The notes: generated by a model from the sequence alone, not told the origin. A DNA stretch of 18,907 bases from Candidatus Omnitrophota bacterium (GCA_016206995.1 JACQQN010000029.1:1-18907); one strand, 5' to 3'. Positions 1 to 7,078 are shown, numbered from the stretch's first letter. Program-made: numbers and translations.

Positions 1-281
1 ATTTTTTCTGGGACTGCTTCAATCACAAGATCAACGTCTTTAAAAGCTTCAATCGTCGTTGTCCCACTCACAAGTGCAATTTTCTTCTCGGCTTCCTCGG
101 GTGACATTTTCCCTTTTTCAACACGGCGTTCATAAATTGCCCGGATTTTTTTAAGACCACCATTCACTAATTCTTGATTCACATCCTTTAAAACAACAGG
201 GATTCCAGCATAACTAATCACTTGGGCAATTTCTGCACCCATAATCCCTGCCCCGATCACACCCACTTTATAGATATACAT
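1..281 (-). CDS. 3-hydroxyacyl-CoA dehydrogenase, N-terminal part (cut by window edge)
   Basis: The frame opens with ATG at 281 and reads 93 complete codons to the window edge without a stop. Residues 1-30 form a Rossmann beta-alpha-beta unit with GAGIMG at 10-15, the NAD-binding signature of 3-hydroxyacyl-CoA dehydrogenases. A later stretch contains VEKGKMSPEEAEKK and ends in DLVIEAVPE, both typical of FadB/FadJ/Hbd-type enzymes. The family oxidises 3-hydroxyacyl-CoA to 3-ketoacyl-CoA with NAD. The gene starts 5 bases after the thiolase stop, with a purine-rich GAGAGAAAA stretch upstream, so the two are almost certainly co-transcribed and act in successive steps. Because the frame begins directly with the Rossmann fold, there is no N-terminal hydratase domain as in FadB; a C-terminal hydratase fusion cannot be excluded because that part is missing. 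Confidence 0.9.
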   Translation of the reverse strand, partial: MYIYKVGVIGAGIMGAEIAQVISYAGIPVVLKDVNQELVNGGLKKIRAIYERRVEKGKMSPEEAEKKIALVSGTTTIEAFKDVDLVIEAVPEK

Positions 282-286
282 GAATT

Positions 287-1483
287 TTATTTTCTCTCGA
301 TAACAATTGCGCCGCCTTGCCCCCCGCCAACACACATCGTTGCCAGACCAAGCTTTAAGTTTCGGCGTTTCATTTCATAAAGTAATGTGGTAATAAGTCT
401 CGCGCCCGTTGCGCCAACAGGGTGGCCCAGTGCAATTGCGCCGCCATTGACATTAACAATGTTACGGTCAAATTGCATAACACGCTCGCACGCTATGAAC
501 TGTGCCGCAAACGCTTCGTTGAGTTCGATGAGTTGAATATCTTTCAATCTAAGGTTGGAACGCTTGAGCGCAACTGGAACTGCACACGCAGGACCAATTC
601 CCATTCGCTCTGGTTCCACCCCTGCGAAACCATAACTTCGGATATATCCAAGCGGATTAAAACCAAGTTCTTTTGCTTTTGCTTCGCTCATAACTAAAAG
701 CGCAGAGGCGCCGTCAGAAATTGGGCATGAATTCCCCGGAGTAACTGTTCCATTCTCACGAAAGACAGTGGGATATTGCGAGAGGATCTGCTCTGTTAAA
801 CCGACGTTAATTCCTTCGTCTTCTGAAAAAATTTCAGGAGGCATTTCCTTGCCCGCAACCTTCTTTGGAATATTCACCTTTACGATTTCATCTTTAAACT
901 TACCTTCTCGAGTCGCACGAAATGCTCGTTGATGAGAAAGGATGGCAAACGCATCTTGTTCTTTTCGAGAAATTTTAAACTCGGCTGCTAAATTTTCGGC
1001 GGTCTCACCCATAATTTGATTACAGATAGGATCCGTCAAACCCTCCCAAAGCGAATCAATCATCGTCGAATGCCTTAATTTCTTCCCGAAACGGAGATCG
1101 CGATTCACATAAGGTGCTTGAGACATGCTCTCAGCACCCCCCGCGATAACGACTTCAGCTTCTTCACAGGCTATCATTTGATAAGCAGACACCACCGCTT
1201 GCAATCCAGAAGCGCAATTACGGGCTACGGTAAAAGCAGGGGTTTTGTAAGGAATTCCCGACATCAAACTAATCACTCGAGCAACGTTTGTGGCATCACT
1301 TTGCTGAGCTACGCAGCCAAAAATAACTTCTTCCACAACTTCAGGCTTTAATTTGGTGCGGTCGAGAAGTGCTTTAGTTACTACTTGTCCCAGCTGTTGG
1401 TTGGTAAACCCTCTGAGGGCACCACCCAAAATACCTTGAGGTATCCGAACAGCGTCAACGATCACAATTGGTTTATGAGTCAT
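287..1483 (-). CDS. Acetyl-CoA acyltransferase / acetoacetyl-CoA thiolase
   Basis: 398 residues, the normal length for a tetrameric bacterial thiolase. It cleaves 3-ketoacyl-CoA with CoA, or condenses two acetyl-CoA, through a covalent acyl-cysteine. All active-site blocks are present: the nucleophile Cys90 in NCASGLQAV, NEAF at 322-325, His354 in ALGHPVGATGAR, and Cys384 in CVGGGQGGA near the C-terminus. The next gene downstream is a 3-hydroxyacyl-CoA dehydrogenase, so beta-oxidation or short-chain acyl-CoA metabolism is the likely setting. Chain-length specificity (AtoB/PhaA versus FadA) cannot be read from the sequence. The start at 1483 is preceded by AGG about 5 bases upstream, a modest ribosome site. 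66 bases separate it from the patatin gene, with no clear terminator between them. Confidence 0.95.
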   Translation of the reverse strand: MTHKPIVIVDAVRIPQGILGGALRGFTNQQLGQVVTKALLDRTKLKPEVVEEVIFGCVAQQSDATNVARVISLMSGIPYKTPAFTVARNCASGLQAVVSAYQMIACEEAEVVIAGGAESMSQAPYVNRDLRFGKKLRHSTMIDSLWEGLTDPICNQIMGETAENLAAEFKISRKEQDAFAILSHQRAFRATREGKFKDEIVKVNIPKKVAGKEMPPEIFSEDEGINVGLTEQILSQYPTVFRENGTVTPGNSCPISDGASALLVMSEAKAKELGFNPLGYIRSYGFAGVEPERMGIGPACAVPVALKRSNLRLKDIQLIELNEAFAAQFIACERVMQFDRNIVNVNGGAIALGHPVGATGARLITTLLYEMKRRNLKLGLATMCVGGGQGGAIVIERK

Positions 1484-1549
1484 AAGAACCTATTTTAAGA
1501 AGTCTAACATAGGGGTTTCCATCCGTCAAATCAGAGCATTTTAGAGAAA

Positions 1550-3619
1550 TTAATCGCTGATTAACTTCTTGATCTCACCAATACGTTCACGAGTTTCATC
1601 TTCCCCGCACTGCACAAATTTCTCATGGGAGAAGAATTCTGCCCAATGAGCATCAACTACAACCGGATGGAGTGTGATATCTGCCTGCTGTGAAGAAGCT
1701 TCCGCCATTCCGTACTCCATAAATTGAATCGTCTTCATGAGAACGTTAAAAATATTGGCGCTTTGTTTGTTCGAAACTTTTTTCCTCTGTTCATAAAAAA
1801 GTTTGGTTAGAATATTTTTTCTCTGAACCAAATCATTTATCTTTTGCCGCTTCTTTTGAATTGCTTCAAGTCGTTTGAAATGGTCATCTGGCGATGGGAG
1901 TACATTAACCGCAATTACTTTCTTCGCACCATAACGATTCAGCGCTTGTACCGGTAATGGATCGGAAATTCCTCCATCGATTAAGTACTTGCCGCCCCAC
2001 ATAAAAGGACGAAAAATTCCTGGAATTGAAATGCTTGCACGAAGTGCGTCCAAAAGCAGCCCTTCATCAAAAATAGCAGGAAAACCGGTTGCCAGATCTG
2101 TTGCTACGATTTTAGTTGGAATTCTCAAATCACGAAATGTCACCTTGTCGATGTGCTGCTTTAAGAACCGAACCACCTGATCTCCCTTAAAAAATCCGCG
2201 GTGAGCCGCCGACAAATCATGGAAGCCAAAAAGTTTGAAGAAGGTTGTCCGCCGATTAAGTGTCCGCAAAATTTCAACCAGCTGATCCGCTGTAATTCCA
2301 GCTGCCCACATACCCCCCATCACGGCACCGATACTCGAAGCAGCGATAAGGTCAATTTCGATCCCCTCCTCTTCAAGCACTTTAAGGACTCCAACATGCG
2401 CATACCCAAATGCAGCGCCACTACCTAAAGCCAGTCCAACTGTTTTACCCGATAGCTCTCGCGCCAAAAAACGCACCCGTCTCGCGTATACTGCATTGGG
2501 ATCGATAGGATGAAAAGATGAAGGTTCATACGCGAGTTTTCCCTCAAGTTGTTCTGTTTTGGGAAGAACCGCAAAAACTGGTAACGTTTGCTCATGGATA
2601 TCAAAACTTATTAGCGACTCAATTCCGATACTGCGATCATCCTTTGCATGCAGCACCATACGAATTTGATCTTGGGTAAAGCCAAACGAATCTTTAAAAT
2701 CTTTAATCATAAGTTTTGACTTTTCCGTGTCCTTATCGTCATCATCGACTAGATAATAAACAATATCAGATTGTTGAATTGCTTTTCGAATAAGCGGTGT
2801 AATTTCAGCAGGTAAATCAATTAAAATAAATTGATAGTGCGACAAAAAAAACGTAAGAACGCGGGCAAGTTTCGTTTCCGAATCTTTGAGTGAGTCATCG
2901 CTGGCAATCCTAAGGACATGAAAAGAGGCTTGATCTTTTACAACACATTCTGCAATTTTTGAGGTTTGCACAAATTCAAATTTTGATAAAAGAAAAGTCT
3001 TCATTCGCTTCCATCCCTGCTCGCTCTCAGAAATTTCCCCAAGATTACTTAAATCAAGCAACACAACTTTTTTTTGTGTCGTCTGACTAAGTGCATTTGC
3101 CATTTGAATTGCAAACATGCTGGTTCCAATTTTGGGCCGTTGATGGGTAAATGAAATAATTTTTGCTTCACCCGACAACACACGTTCATTACTTGCCGTT
3201 AACCGATAACCGAGTGTTCGACTGATGTGAAGGCTTAAGGAAGGAATTTCTTTGAGTAGCAATAAAAAATCTTCTTTTTCAATCTTTAAGACAATGGAAT
3301 CGTTTTGAACCTCCATTGTTACGCTATGATTGCGGTTTGTTAAAATTGATGTTTCGCCAAAATAATCACCTGGGTGAAGATGATTGATCACATCACCATG
3401 ATCGTTTAGGATCCGCAGGCGACCTGTCAGAATTAAATAAAACGCATTAGCAGCCTCCCCACAGCGATAAACAAATTCACCTTTTTTCAATTCAAAAAGG
3501 CGCACTTTACTTTCAACTAAATTAATCTCGGAGGGACTCAACTCGGCGAAGATAGGAAAGAAAGTAATATCGTATTCACGTGTTGTTTGAACTTTCTTCT
3601 TAAAACCGAACCAAGCCAT
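1550..3619 (-). CDS. Three-domain protein: cyclic-nucleotide-binding fold, MinD/ParA-like domain, patatin-like phospholipase
   Basis: 689 residues with three modules. Residues about 18-140 are a cNMP-binding (CRP-type) beta-roll with FGE at 87-89; where the phosphate-binding Arg is expected, the sequence reads NHSV (His98). Residues about 150-370 resemble a MinD/ParA ATPase: a first strand IISF followed by a degenerate P-loop, HQRPKIGTS (159-167), a strand VVLLDL (A' type, Asp189), a Walker B-like FILIDLP (Asp268) and then DIVYYLVDDD. The Walker A lysine is replaced by Thr166. Residues about 393-650 are a patatin-like hydrolase (RssA/NTE type): glycine-rich LALGSGAAFG (396-405), nucleophile Ser429 in ASSIGA (first Gly of GxSxG is Ala) and catalytic Asp548 in DGG. 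No signal peptide or clear membrane span is visible. The cNMP-patatin pairing recalls eukaryotic neuropathy target esterase; lipase activity is plausible but unproven. Confidence 0.88.
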   Translation of the reverse strand: MAWFGFKKKVQTTREYDITFFPIFAELSPSEINLVESKVRLFELKKGEFVYRCGEAANAFYLILTGRLRILNDHGDVINHLHPGDYFGETSILTNRNHSVTMEVQNDSIVLKIEKEDFLLLLKEIPSLSLHISRTLGYRLTASNERVLSGEAKIISFTHQRPKIGTSMFAIQMANALSQTTQKKVVLLDLSNLGEISESEQGWKRMKTFLLSKFEFVQTSKIAECVVKDQASFHVLRIASDDSLKDSETKLARVLTFFLSHYQFILIDLPAEITPLIRKAIQQSDIVYYLVDDDDKDTEKSKLMIKDFKDSFGFTQDQIRMVLHAKDDRSIGIESLISFDIHEQTLPVFAVLPKTEQLEGKLAYEPSSFHPIDPNAVYARRVRFLARELSGKTVGLALGSGAAFGYAHVGVLKVLEEEGIEIDLIAASSIGAVMGGMWAAGITADQLVEILRTLNRRTTFFKLFGFHDLSAAHRGFFKGDQVVRFLKQHIDKVTFRDLRIPTKIVATDLATGFPAIFDEGLLLDALRASISIPGIFRPFMWGGKYLIDGGISDPLPVQALNRYGAKKVIAVNVLPSPDDHFKRLEAIQKKRQKINDLVQRKNILTKLFYEQRKKVSNKQSANIFNVLMKTIQFMEYGMAEASSQQADITLHPVVVDAHWAEFFSHEKFVQCGEDETRERIGEIKKLISD

Positions 3620-3748
3620 AGTATAAACTCATTGTTGTTTTATTATTTATCGGCTAACGGATTGGAAATTGTAGGAGTTTTACAACTGGCTGAGAGAGAA
3701 TGCACCAGCGCAAGCTGAAGATTCTTGCTGACAATTCAAATTACGACG
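3620..3748. other. Intergenic gap, PilZ gene to patatin gene
   Basis: 129 bases. On the minus strand there is a small hairpin, TTGTA paired with TACAA around a 7-base loop, with no T-run after it, so it is not a convincing terminator. I found no promoter with both boxes in good spacing. The patatin ORF has only a weak ribosome site (TGAG). Read-through from the PilZ gene seems the simplest arrangement. Confidence 0.4.
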
Positions 3749-4141
3749 TCATTCAAGCGTGGGAAGCTCTGGGTCATTAAAATCATTAATTTTAGTTTCT
3801 AACCAATGATTATATGCGTAATCGAGAACTCGAAACTTGTCTACCGGATCAATCGCAACAAATTGAATCCCCGAATCAACTCCATCGGCCTCTGCTTTTC
3901 CACGCGACCAGACTACTTTACCTGATGTGTGAATTGGGCGTGGGTCATCTGGCAAATCAATCTCAAGGTTCAAAAGGGATCCTTGTTCAAGTGAATCAAC
4001 CGAATTGACACAGATTCCATCGCGCGAAACATCTTTTGTGAGCGCAATAACAGCAGCCTTTTTTTGCTTTTCATCGCTATTGCCAAACTTAACACTCATG
4101 TATGCATCAAAACGTTTAAATTTTCGTCGTTCTTTTTCCAT
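3749..4141 (-). CDS. PilZ domain protein, probable c-di-GMP receptor
   Basis: 130 residues, essentially one PilZ domain. It has the RxxxR motif at 6-10 (RRKFKR region) and the D/NxSxxG motif as DVSRDG at 37-42, which together form the c-di-GMP binding site; strand HTSGKVVWSR follows at 71-80. All consensus ligand residues are present, so binding of the second messenger is likely, but the output is unknown. The start chosen here is the ATG at 4141, because a perfect AGGAGG lies 5 bases upstream; an in-frame GTG at 4156 would place that Shine-Dalgarno inside the coding region. The gene follows its own promoter and is the first gene of a probable unit with the patatin protein, thiolase and dehydrogenase. 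A second PilZ protein is encoded at 4910-5278, just before yajQ. Confidence 0.9.
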   Translation of the reverse strand: MEKERRKFKRFDAYMSVKFGNSDEKQKKAAVIALTKDVSRDGICVNSVDSLEQGSLLNLEIDLPDDPRPIHTSGKVVWSRGKAEADGVDSGIQFVAIDPVDKFRVLDYAYNHWLETKINDFNDPELPTLE

Positions 4142-4146
4142 TTTGT

Positions 4147-4152
4147 CCTCCT
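4147..4152 (-). promoter_or_regulatory. Shine-Dalgarno AGGAGG deciding the PilZ start
   Basis: A perfect AGGAGG on the minus strand, 5 bases from the ATG at 4141. It overlaps the codons that would follow the alternative GTG start at 4156, which argues against that upstream start. Confidence 0.8.
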
Positions 4153-4257
4153 GCACACTTCTGTGCTTTGAGGTTACTTTCTTGACTATTCTTTCGGCTT
4201 GATTAGTACACGCATTAAATTTATTTTTCAGTAACGTTTTTTATTCCCATGTAAAAA

Positions 4258-4285
4258 AGTATAACATCAGTTCGCTTTATTTCAA
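4258..4285 (-). promoter_or_regulatory. Sigma70-type promoter for the PilZ-patatin-thiolase unit
   Basis: On the minus strand, -35 TTGAAA (4280-4285), a 16-base spacer and -10 TATACT (4258-4263). Each box matches the consensus at five of six positions. It points towards the PilZ gene and lies in the only long AT-rich gap of this half of the window, with transcription expected to begin near 4250. This is pattern recognition only; no mapped start is available. Confidence 0.6.
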
Positions 4286-4401
4286 GTGATGAGCGGTAGT
4301 TTTAACTAATTAAGTGGTTATATAATAGTTTTAATAAAATTTTAATGATATAAATACTTACATTTATTGAACTTAGAAGAGGAGTTACTAAATATAGAAC
4401 T

Positions 4402-4905
4402 TCAAGTCGTTCGAAAATTAACGAACTGAATTGGGACGGTAAAAGTGGAATTTCGAAGGTTTTGCATCACCGATTGAAGATCGTCCTTACTTTTTGAAAC
4501 CACTCGAACCTTTCCGCCTTGGATGCTGGATTGAACCTTAAGCTTTAATTCTTTAATCTGTTTCACGATTTCTTTTGCATTTTCTTGCGGAATTCCTTGA
4601 ATAATTTCAGCAGATTGGCGAATTGCACCATCGAAAGCCTTCTCTTCAGTTAAGTAACGGAGTGCTTTTTGTGGTACAGAACGCTTTGCAAGCTTCGTTG
4701 CTAAAATATCCTTCAAATTTTTAAGTCTGAGTTCATCATCACCCAATAGCACAATTTTTTTATCAGTTCGGTTAAAAGAAACCGTGGCCTTACTTCCTTT
4801 AAAATCAAATCGATTTGCTATTTCTTTGAGAGTCTGATTGACAGCGTTATCTATTTCTTGCAGGTCAACCTCGGAAACAATATCGAATGAGCTTTCGGTT
4901 GGCAT
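4402..4905 (-). CDS. yajQ: YajQ family nucleotide-binding protein (UPF0234)
   Basis: 167 residues, the usual length for YajQ. The N-terminal block MPTESSFDIVSEVD followed by NRFDFKGSK is diagnostic for this family, which consists of two ferredoxin-like folds. Members bind nucleotides or tRNA; some Xanthomonas and Pseudomonas relatives bind c-di-GMP, as I recall, so its place 4 bases downstream of a PilZ gene is suggestive but not proof of a shared signal. The start ATG at 4905 has only a weak ribosome site; translation may depend on coupling to the PilZ gene, whose TAG stop is at 4910. It is the last gene before a 260-base intergenic gap. Confidence 0.93.
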   Translation of the reverse strand: MPTESSFDIVSEVDLQEIDNAVNQTLKEIANRFDFKGSKATVSFNRTDKKIVLLGDDELRLKNLKDILATKLAKRSVPQKALRYLTEEKAFDGAIRQSAEIIQGIPQENAKEIVKQIKELKLKVQSSIQGGKVRVVSKSKDDLQSVMQNLRNSTFTVPIQFVNFRTT

Positions 4906-4909
4906 ACAA

Positions 4910-5278
4910 CTACTTGCTTGAAATAAAGTGTGTTTGGATTACCTTCTTAATTCTTGCTTCTCCCTTTTCGGTTAATCCAATAAATTCAATTCCAGTATCA
5001 TGAGCTATTTTAGACGTCACCAAATTACGGCTTTCAACCATCCAAACAACGCGCGCGCGGCACGCGAGCGGTTCGCCGCCATCACTCAAATCAAGTTCGA
5101 CATGAATTTTTGAAAACTTTGGTAGCGGTTCGTCCAATACCACGCAAATACCTCCGATACCTATATTTTCGGTTCGAGCAGTAATTTGCTTTTCTTCAAC
5201 AGCATCCAGTCGCTTGATAGAAATCAAACATCCCGTGTGGACTCTTGGAAATTTACGACCTTCAAAACCATCCCACAT
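4910..5278 (-). CDS. PilZ domain protein with a partly degenerate motif
   Basis: 122 residues covering a single PilZ domain. The RxxxR motif is intact (RKFPR, 8-12), but the second motif reads NIGIGG at 38-43 where D/NxSxxG is expected, so Ser is replaced by Gly. Strand LACRARVVWM at 71-80 and a C-terminal helix after GIEFIGL complete the fold. Binding of c-di-GMP is possible but less certain than for the protein at 3749-4141. The ATG at 5278 follows a GGAG about 10 bases upstream and lies 3 bases after the stop of the SPOR protein gene. It therefore sits in an operon with the SPOR protein and yajQ, which might link the second messenger to envelope or division processes; this link is inferred. 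Confidence 0.87.
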   Translation of the reverse strand: MWDGFEGRKFPRVHTGCLISIKRLDAVEEKQITARTENIGIGGICVVLDEPLPKFSKIHVELDLSDGGEPLACRARVVWMVESRNLVTSKIAHDTGIEFIGLTEKGEARIKKVIQTHFISSK

Positions 5279-5281
5279 AAA

Positions 5282-6235
5282 TCAAAGTCTCCGAATATAG
5301 GCGTCTAAAAATTCTTTTGCAGCTGGGAGTGTTTTAAATTGGGTGAGAGAATTTTGTGCTTCATTATAAGTTTCGTATTTACCAATCAAAACAATATAAA
5401 ATCTTGGTTCGCTACCACTCGGATCTCGTTTTGGGAATCCTTCATAATATGCAGGCAATTTAAGCGCCTGTAACCGCTCAATCAAATTCTGCGCGTCTCT
5501 TTCTTGACGGTAGGTACATACTTGAATCGCAAAAATCCGCTCCGCCATCCCAACTTTTTCCTGCTCAATTTGCTTTGGTGGACCATTACCACTTAATTTC
5601 TGTCCTCCGCTAATCACCTGAACTTCTTCAGAACGCCCTTCACGACGTGTAGTTTTAATTCCTCCTAATGCACTTGATGCTCGCGATGTTTCCGAGGTGT
5701 GAGCTATTTGTTTCTGAGAAGTCACAGGCATTACTGTTACCTGTAAATCAGATTTCGCAGCCTGATCTACAGCAATTAAGGGCGGGCGCAACTGATGCTG
5801 GTCTGAACGTGACCATTGCCAAAAAGATTGACTGGCAAATACAGCCAGCGCAATGATTGCGACCACAGAACTCACAATCCGCCAAGAAATCCTCCGTCCA
5901 ATGAGACCCCATACGGCCGTCTGGTGGCTTTCTTTTGTCTTTTCAAATTTTTGATTTGAATTCTCTGATAAAGCCTGTGGTTTTGTTACCAGAACTTGTG
6001 ACTTTTTCTGAGATGCTTCTGCTACCTTTGGGAAACCGACTGAAGGCTCTATCTCTTCAAGCTTTCTGGAATTAAACGTTGGGCGGGAAAACTTTCTCTC
6101 ACTTACCTCTTCTAAAACTTGTGCGGCTTGATTGTGTTTGTGATAATTGCCATACAATTTTTCTTGAATCTCTTTCTCATTCAGTGTTTTCAGTGGTTGT
6201 CCACTACTGTTCTTTTTTCGAAATGCTTGCCACAT
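5282..6235 (-). CDS. SPOR-domain membrane protein, long form
   Basis: 317 residues. A charged cytoplasmic N-terminal part of about 115 residues is followed by one membrane segment (about 117-138), a low-complexity linker rich in Ser, Gln and Gly (140-230) and a C-terminal SPOR domain (about 234-317, starting FAIQVCTYRQERDAQNLIER). SPOR domains bind denuded septal peptidoglycan, so a bitopic protein with the domain in the periplasm is expected to localise to the division site. The membrane topology fits FtsN/DedD-like proteins, though no sequence outside the SPOR domain identifies it as FtsN. AAGGAT lies 9 bases before the ATG at 6235. It is followed 3 bases later by a PilZ gene. A shorter SPOR protein is encoded at 7135-7782. 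Confidence 0.85.
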   Translation of the reverse strand: MWQAFRKKNSSGQPLKTLNEKEIQEKLYGNYHKHNQAAQVLEEVSERKFSRPTFNSRKLEEIEPSVGFPKVAEASQKKSQVLVTKPQALSENSNQKFEKTKESHQTAVWGLIGRRISWRIVSSVVAIIALAVFASQSFWQWSRSDQHQLRPPLIAVDQAAKSDLQVTVMPVTSQKQIAHTSETSRASSALGGIKTTRREGRSEEVQVISGGQKLSGNGPPKQIEQEKVGMAERIFAIQVCTYRQERDAQNLIERLQALKLPAYYEGFPKRDPSGSEPRFYIVLIGKYETYNEAQNSLTQFKTLPAAKEFLDAYIRRL

Positions 6236-6269
6236 AATGACATATCCTTTTCCCGTCGAAGTATATTTC

Positions 6270-6752
6270 TTAACGATGAGATAAGCTTGGAGCTAAAAAC
6301 AATACAAATTTCAAAAGTTCGAGTCCACCAACTTCAAGTTTTGCTCTTTGTTGAAATCCTTCTTTTTGACACAATTTGATTGCCCCATCCATTTTTGAAG
6401 ACGTCCGAAAAACAATTTCTTCATATCCATTTTCCCGACAAAAATTTATTGCGTACTTAATCAAAGCAAGCCCAATCTTTTGTCGACGATGCTCCGGATC
6501 AACAAAAACACGCCGCAAAAGCGCAATGCGGCCATCTTCCTTTTTAATCGCCACCGTTCCAATGACACGTTTTCCGTTGGTGGCCACAAAAAAAGCTTCT
6601 CCAGGCTCCCCGTACGCCTGTTGAAGGTCGAGTAAATCGTTCATCGGATAAGCAGCTTTGCTTTGTGGAAACTCAAGATCCATGATTCGTGTAATCAACT
6701 CTTGAATTAATTGTTGATCGCCGTTTTTGAATTGTCTAATTTGAACCTGCAT
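6270..6752 (-). CDS. GNAT family N-acetyltransferase
   Basis: 160 residues, one GNAT fold. The acetyl-CoA binding motif A appears as RRVFVDPEHRRQKIGLAL (80-97), including the pyrophosphate-binding loop RRQKIG, followed by a helix ALIKYAINFCRENGY. A motif-B-like strand FRTSSKMDGAIKLCQKEGF (115-133) completes the pattern. These enzymes transfer an acetyl group from acetyl-CoA to an amine on a small molecule or protein; the substrate cannot be deduced here. It starts 17 bases after the small basic protein gene and ends 34 bases before the long SPOR gene, so it is probably co-transcribed with both. Its ribosome site is weak. Confidence 0.88.
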   Translation of the reverse strand: MQVQIRQFKNGDQQLIQELITRIMDLEFPQSKAAYPMNDLLDLQQAYGEPGEAFFVATNGKRVIGTVAIKKEDGRIALLRRVFVDPEHRRQKIGLALIKYAINFCRENGYEEIVFRTSSKMDGAIKLCQKEGFQQRAKLEVGGLELLKFVLFLAPSLSHR

Positions 6753-6769
6753 TCGCTACGCTTTCGTGA

Positions 6770-7042
6770 TTAAGATTTTGCTTGTTTGTCTGATCCGCTT
6801 GATTTTGCTTGGGGGGTTGCTGCCGGTGTTTGCGCTGCGCCTTCGGCTGTCGCTTCTACTTTCTCAGATTTTGTTTTCTTTACTTTAATCTTAATCGACT
6901 TAATCTTTGGGAGACCGAGCACTGAGTTTTGGTCTTGCCATTTTCCGTCCTGCTGCAACTTTTTCAACCGTTCATGACGTTTGAAAACATTCCGATGCTT
7001 CACGCCGACACTTGAAACTTTAAGACTTGAATGCTGTGACAT
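6770..7042 (-). CDS. Small basic protein of the type seen in Chlamydiae/Verrucomicrobia relatives
   Basis: 90 residues, strongly basic in the first 60 and ending in a low-complexity Ala/Gln/Ser/Lys tail. The N-terminal core MSQHSSLKVSSVGVKHRNVF, then KRHERLKKLQQDGKW and SVLGLPKIK, matches my memory of a small basic protein family (TIGR04137-type) found in Chlamydiae, Verrucomicrobia, Lentisphaerae and allied phyla. Its function is unknown to me; the charge suggests nucleic-acid or ribosome association. An AAGGAG Shine-Dalgarno lies 5 bases before the ATG at 7042, and a TATAAT box lies 36 bases upstream, so strong expression is plausible. It heads the GNAT-SPOR-PilZ-yajQ group. The family assignment is from memory and should be treated as probable. 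Confidence 0.8.
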   Translation of the reverse strand: MSQHSSLKVSSVGVKHRNVFKRHERLKKLQQDGKWQDQNSVLGLPKIKSIKIKVKKTKSEKVEATAEGAAQTPAATPQAKSSGSDKQAKS

Positions 7043-7047
7043 TACTT

Positions 7048-7053
7048 CTCCTT
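7048..7053 (-). promoter_or_regulatory. Strong ribosome binding site of the small basic protein gene
   Basis: AAGGAG on the minus strand, 5 bases before the ATG at 7042. It is stronger than most sites in the window, consistent with high expression of a small basic protein. Confidence 0.65.
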
Positions 7054-7078
7054 CCCTACATGAATTTACTGAGGGTAT

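Larger units (their letters stand above)
4142..4401. other. AT-rich intergenic region between yajQ and the PilZ gene
   Basis: 260 bases, clearly more AT-rich than the genes. It holds the PilZ promoter (4258-4285) and an untranslated leader of roughly 110 bases. Upstream of the promoter the minus strand carries TTAAAACTA twice (complements at 4297-4305 and 4326-4334, 29 bases apart), which could be an UP element or regulator site. Past the yajQ stop there is only an AT-only hairpin (ATAAAT/ATTTAT), too weak to call a terminator. No gene is seen. Confidence 0.55.

Noticed and set aside
3620..3748. Hairpin TTGTA/TACAA as a terminator after the PilZ gene
   Set aside because: The stem is 5 base pairs with no following T-run.
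4142..4156. GTG at 4156 as the PilZ gene start
   Set aside because: The perfect AGGAGG at 4147-4152 would be inside the coding sequence, and it has ideal spacing to the ATG at 4141.
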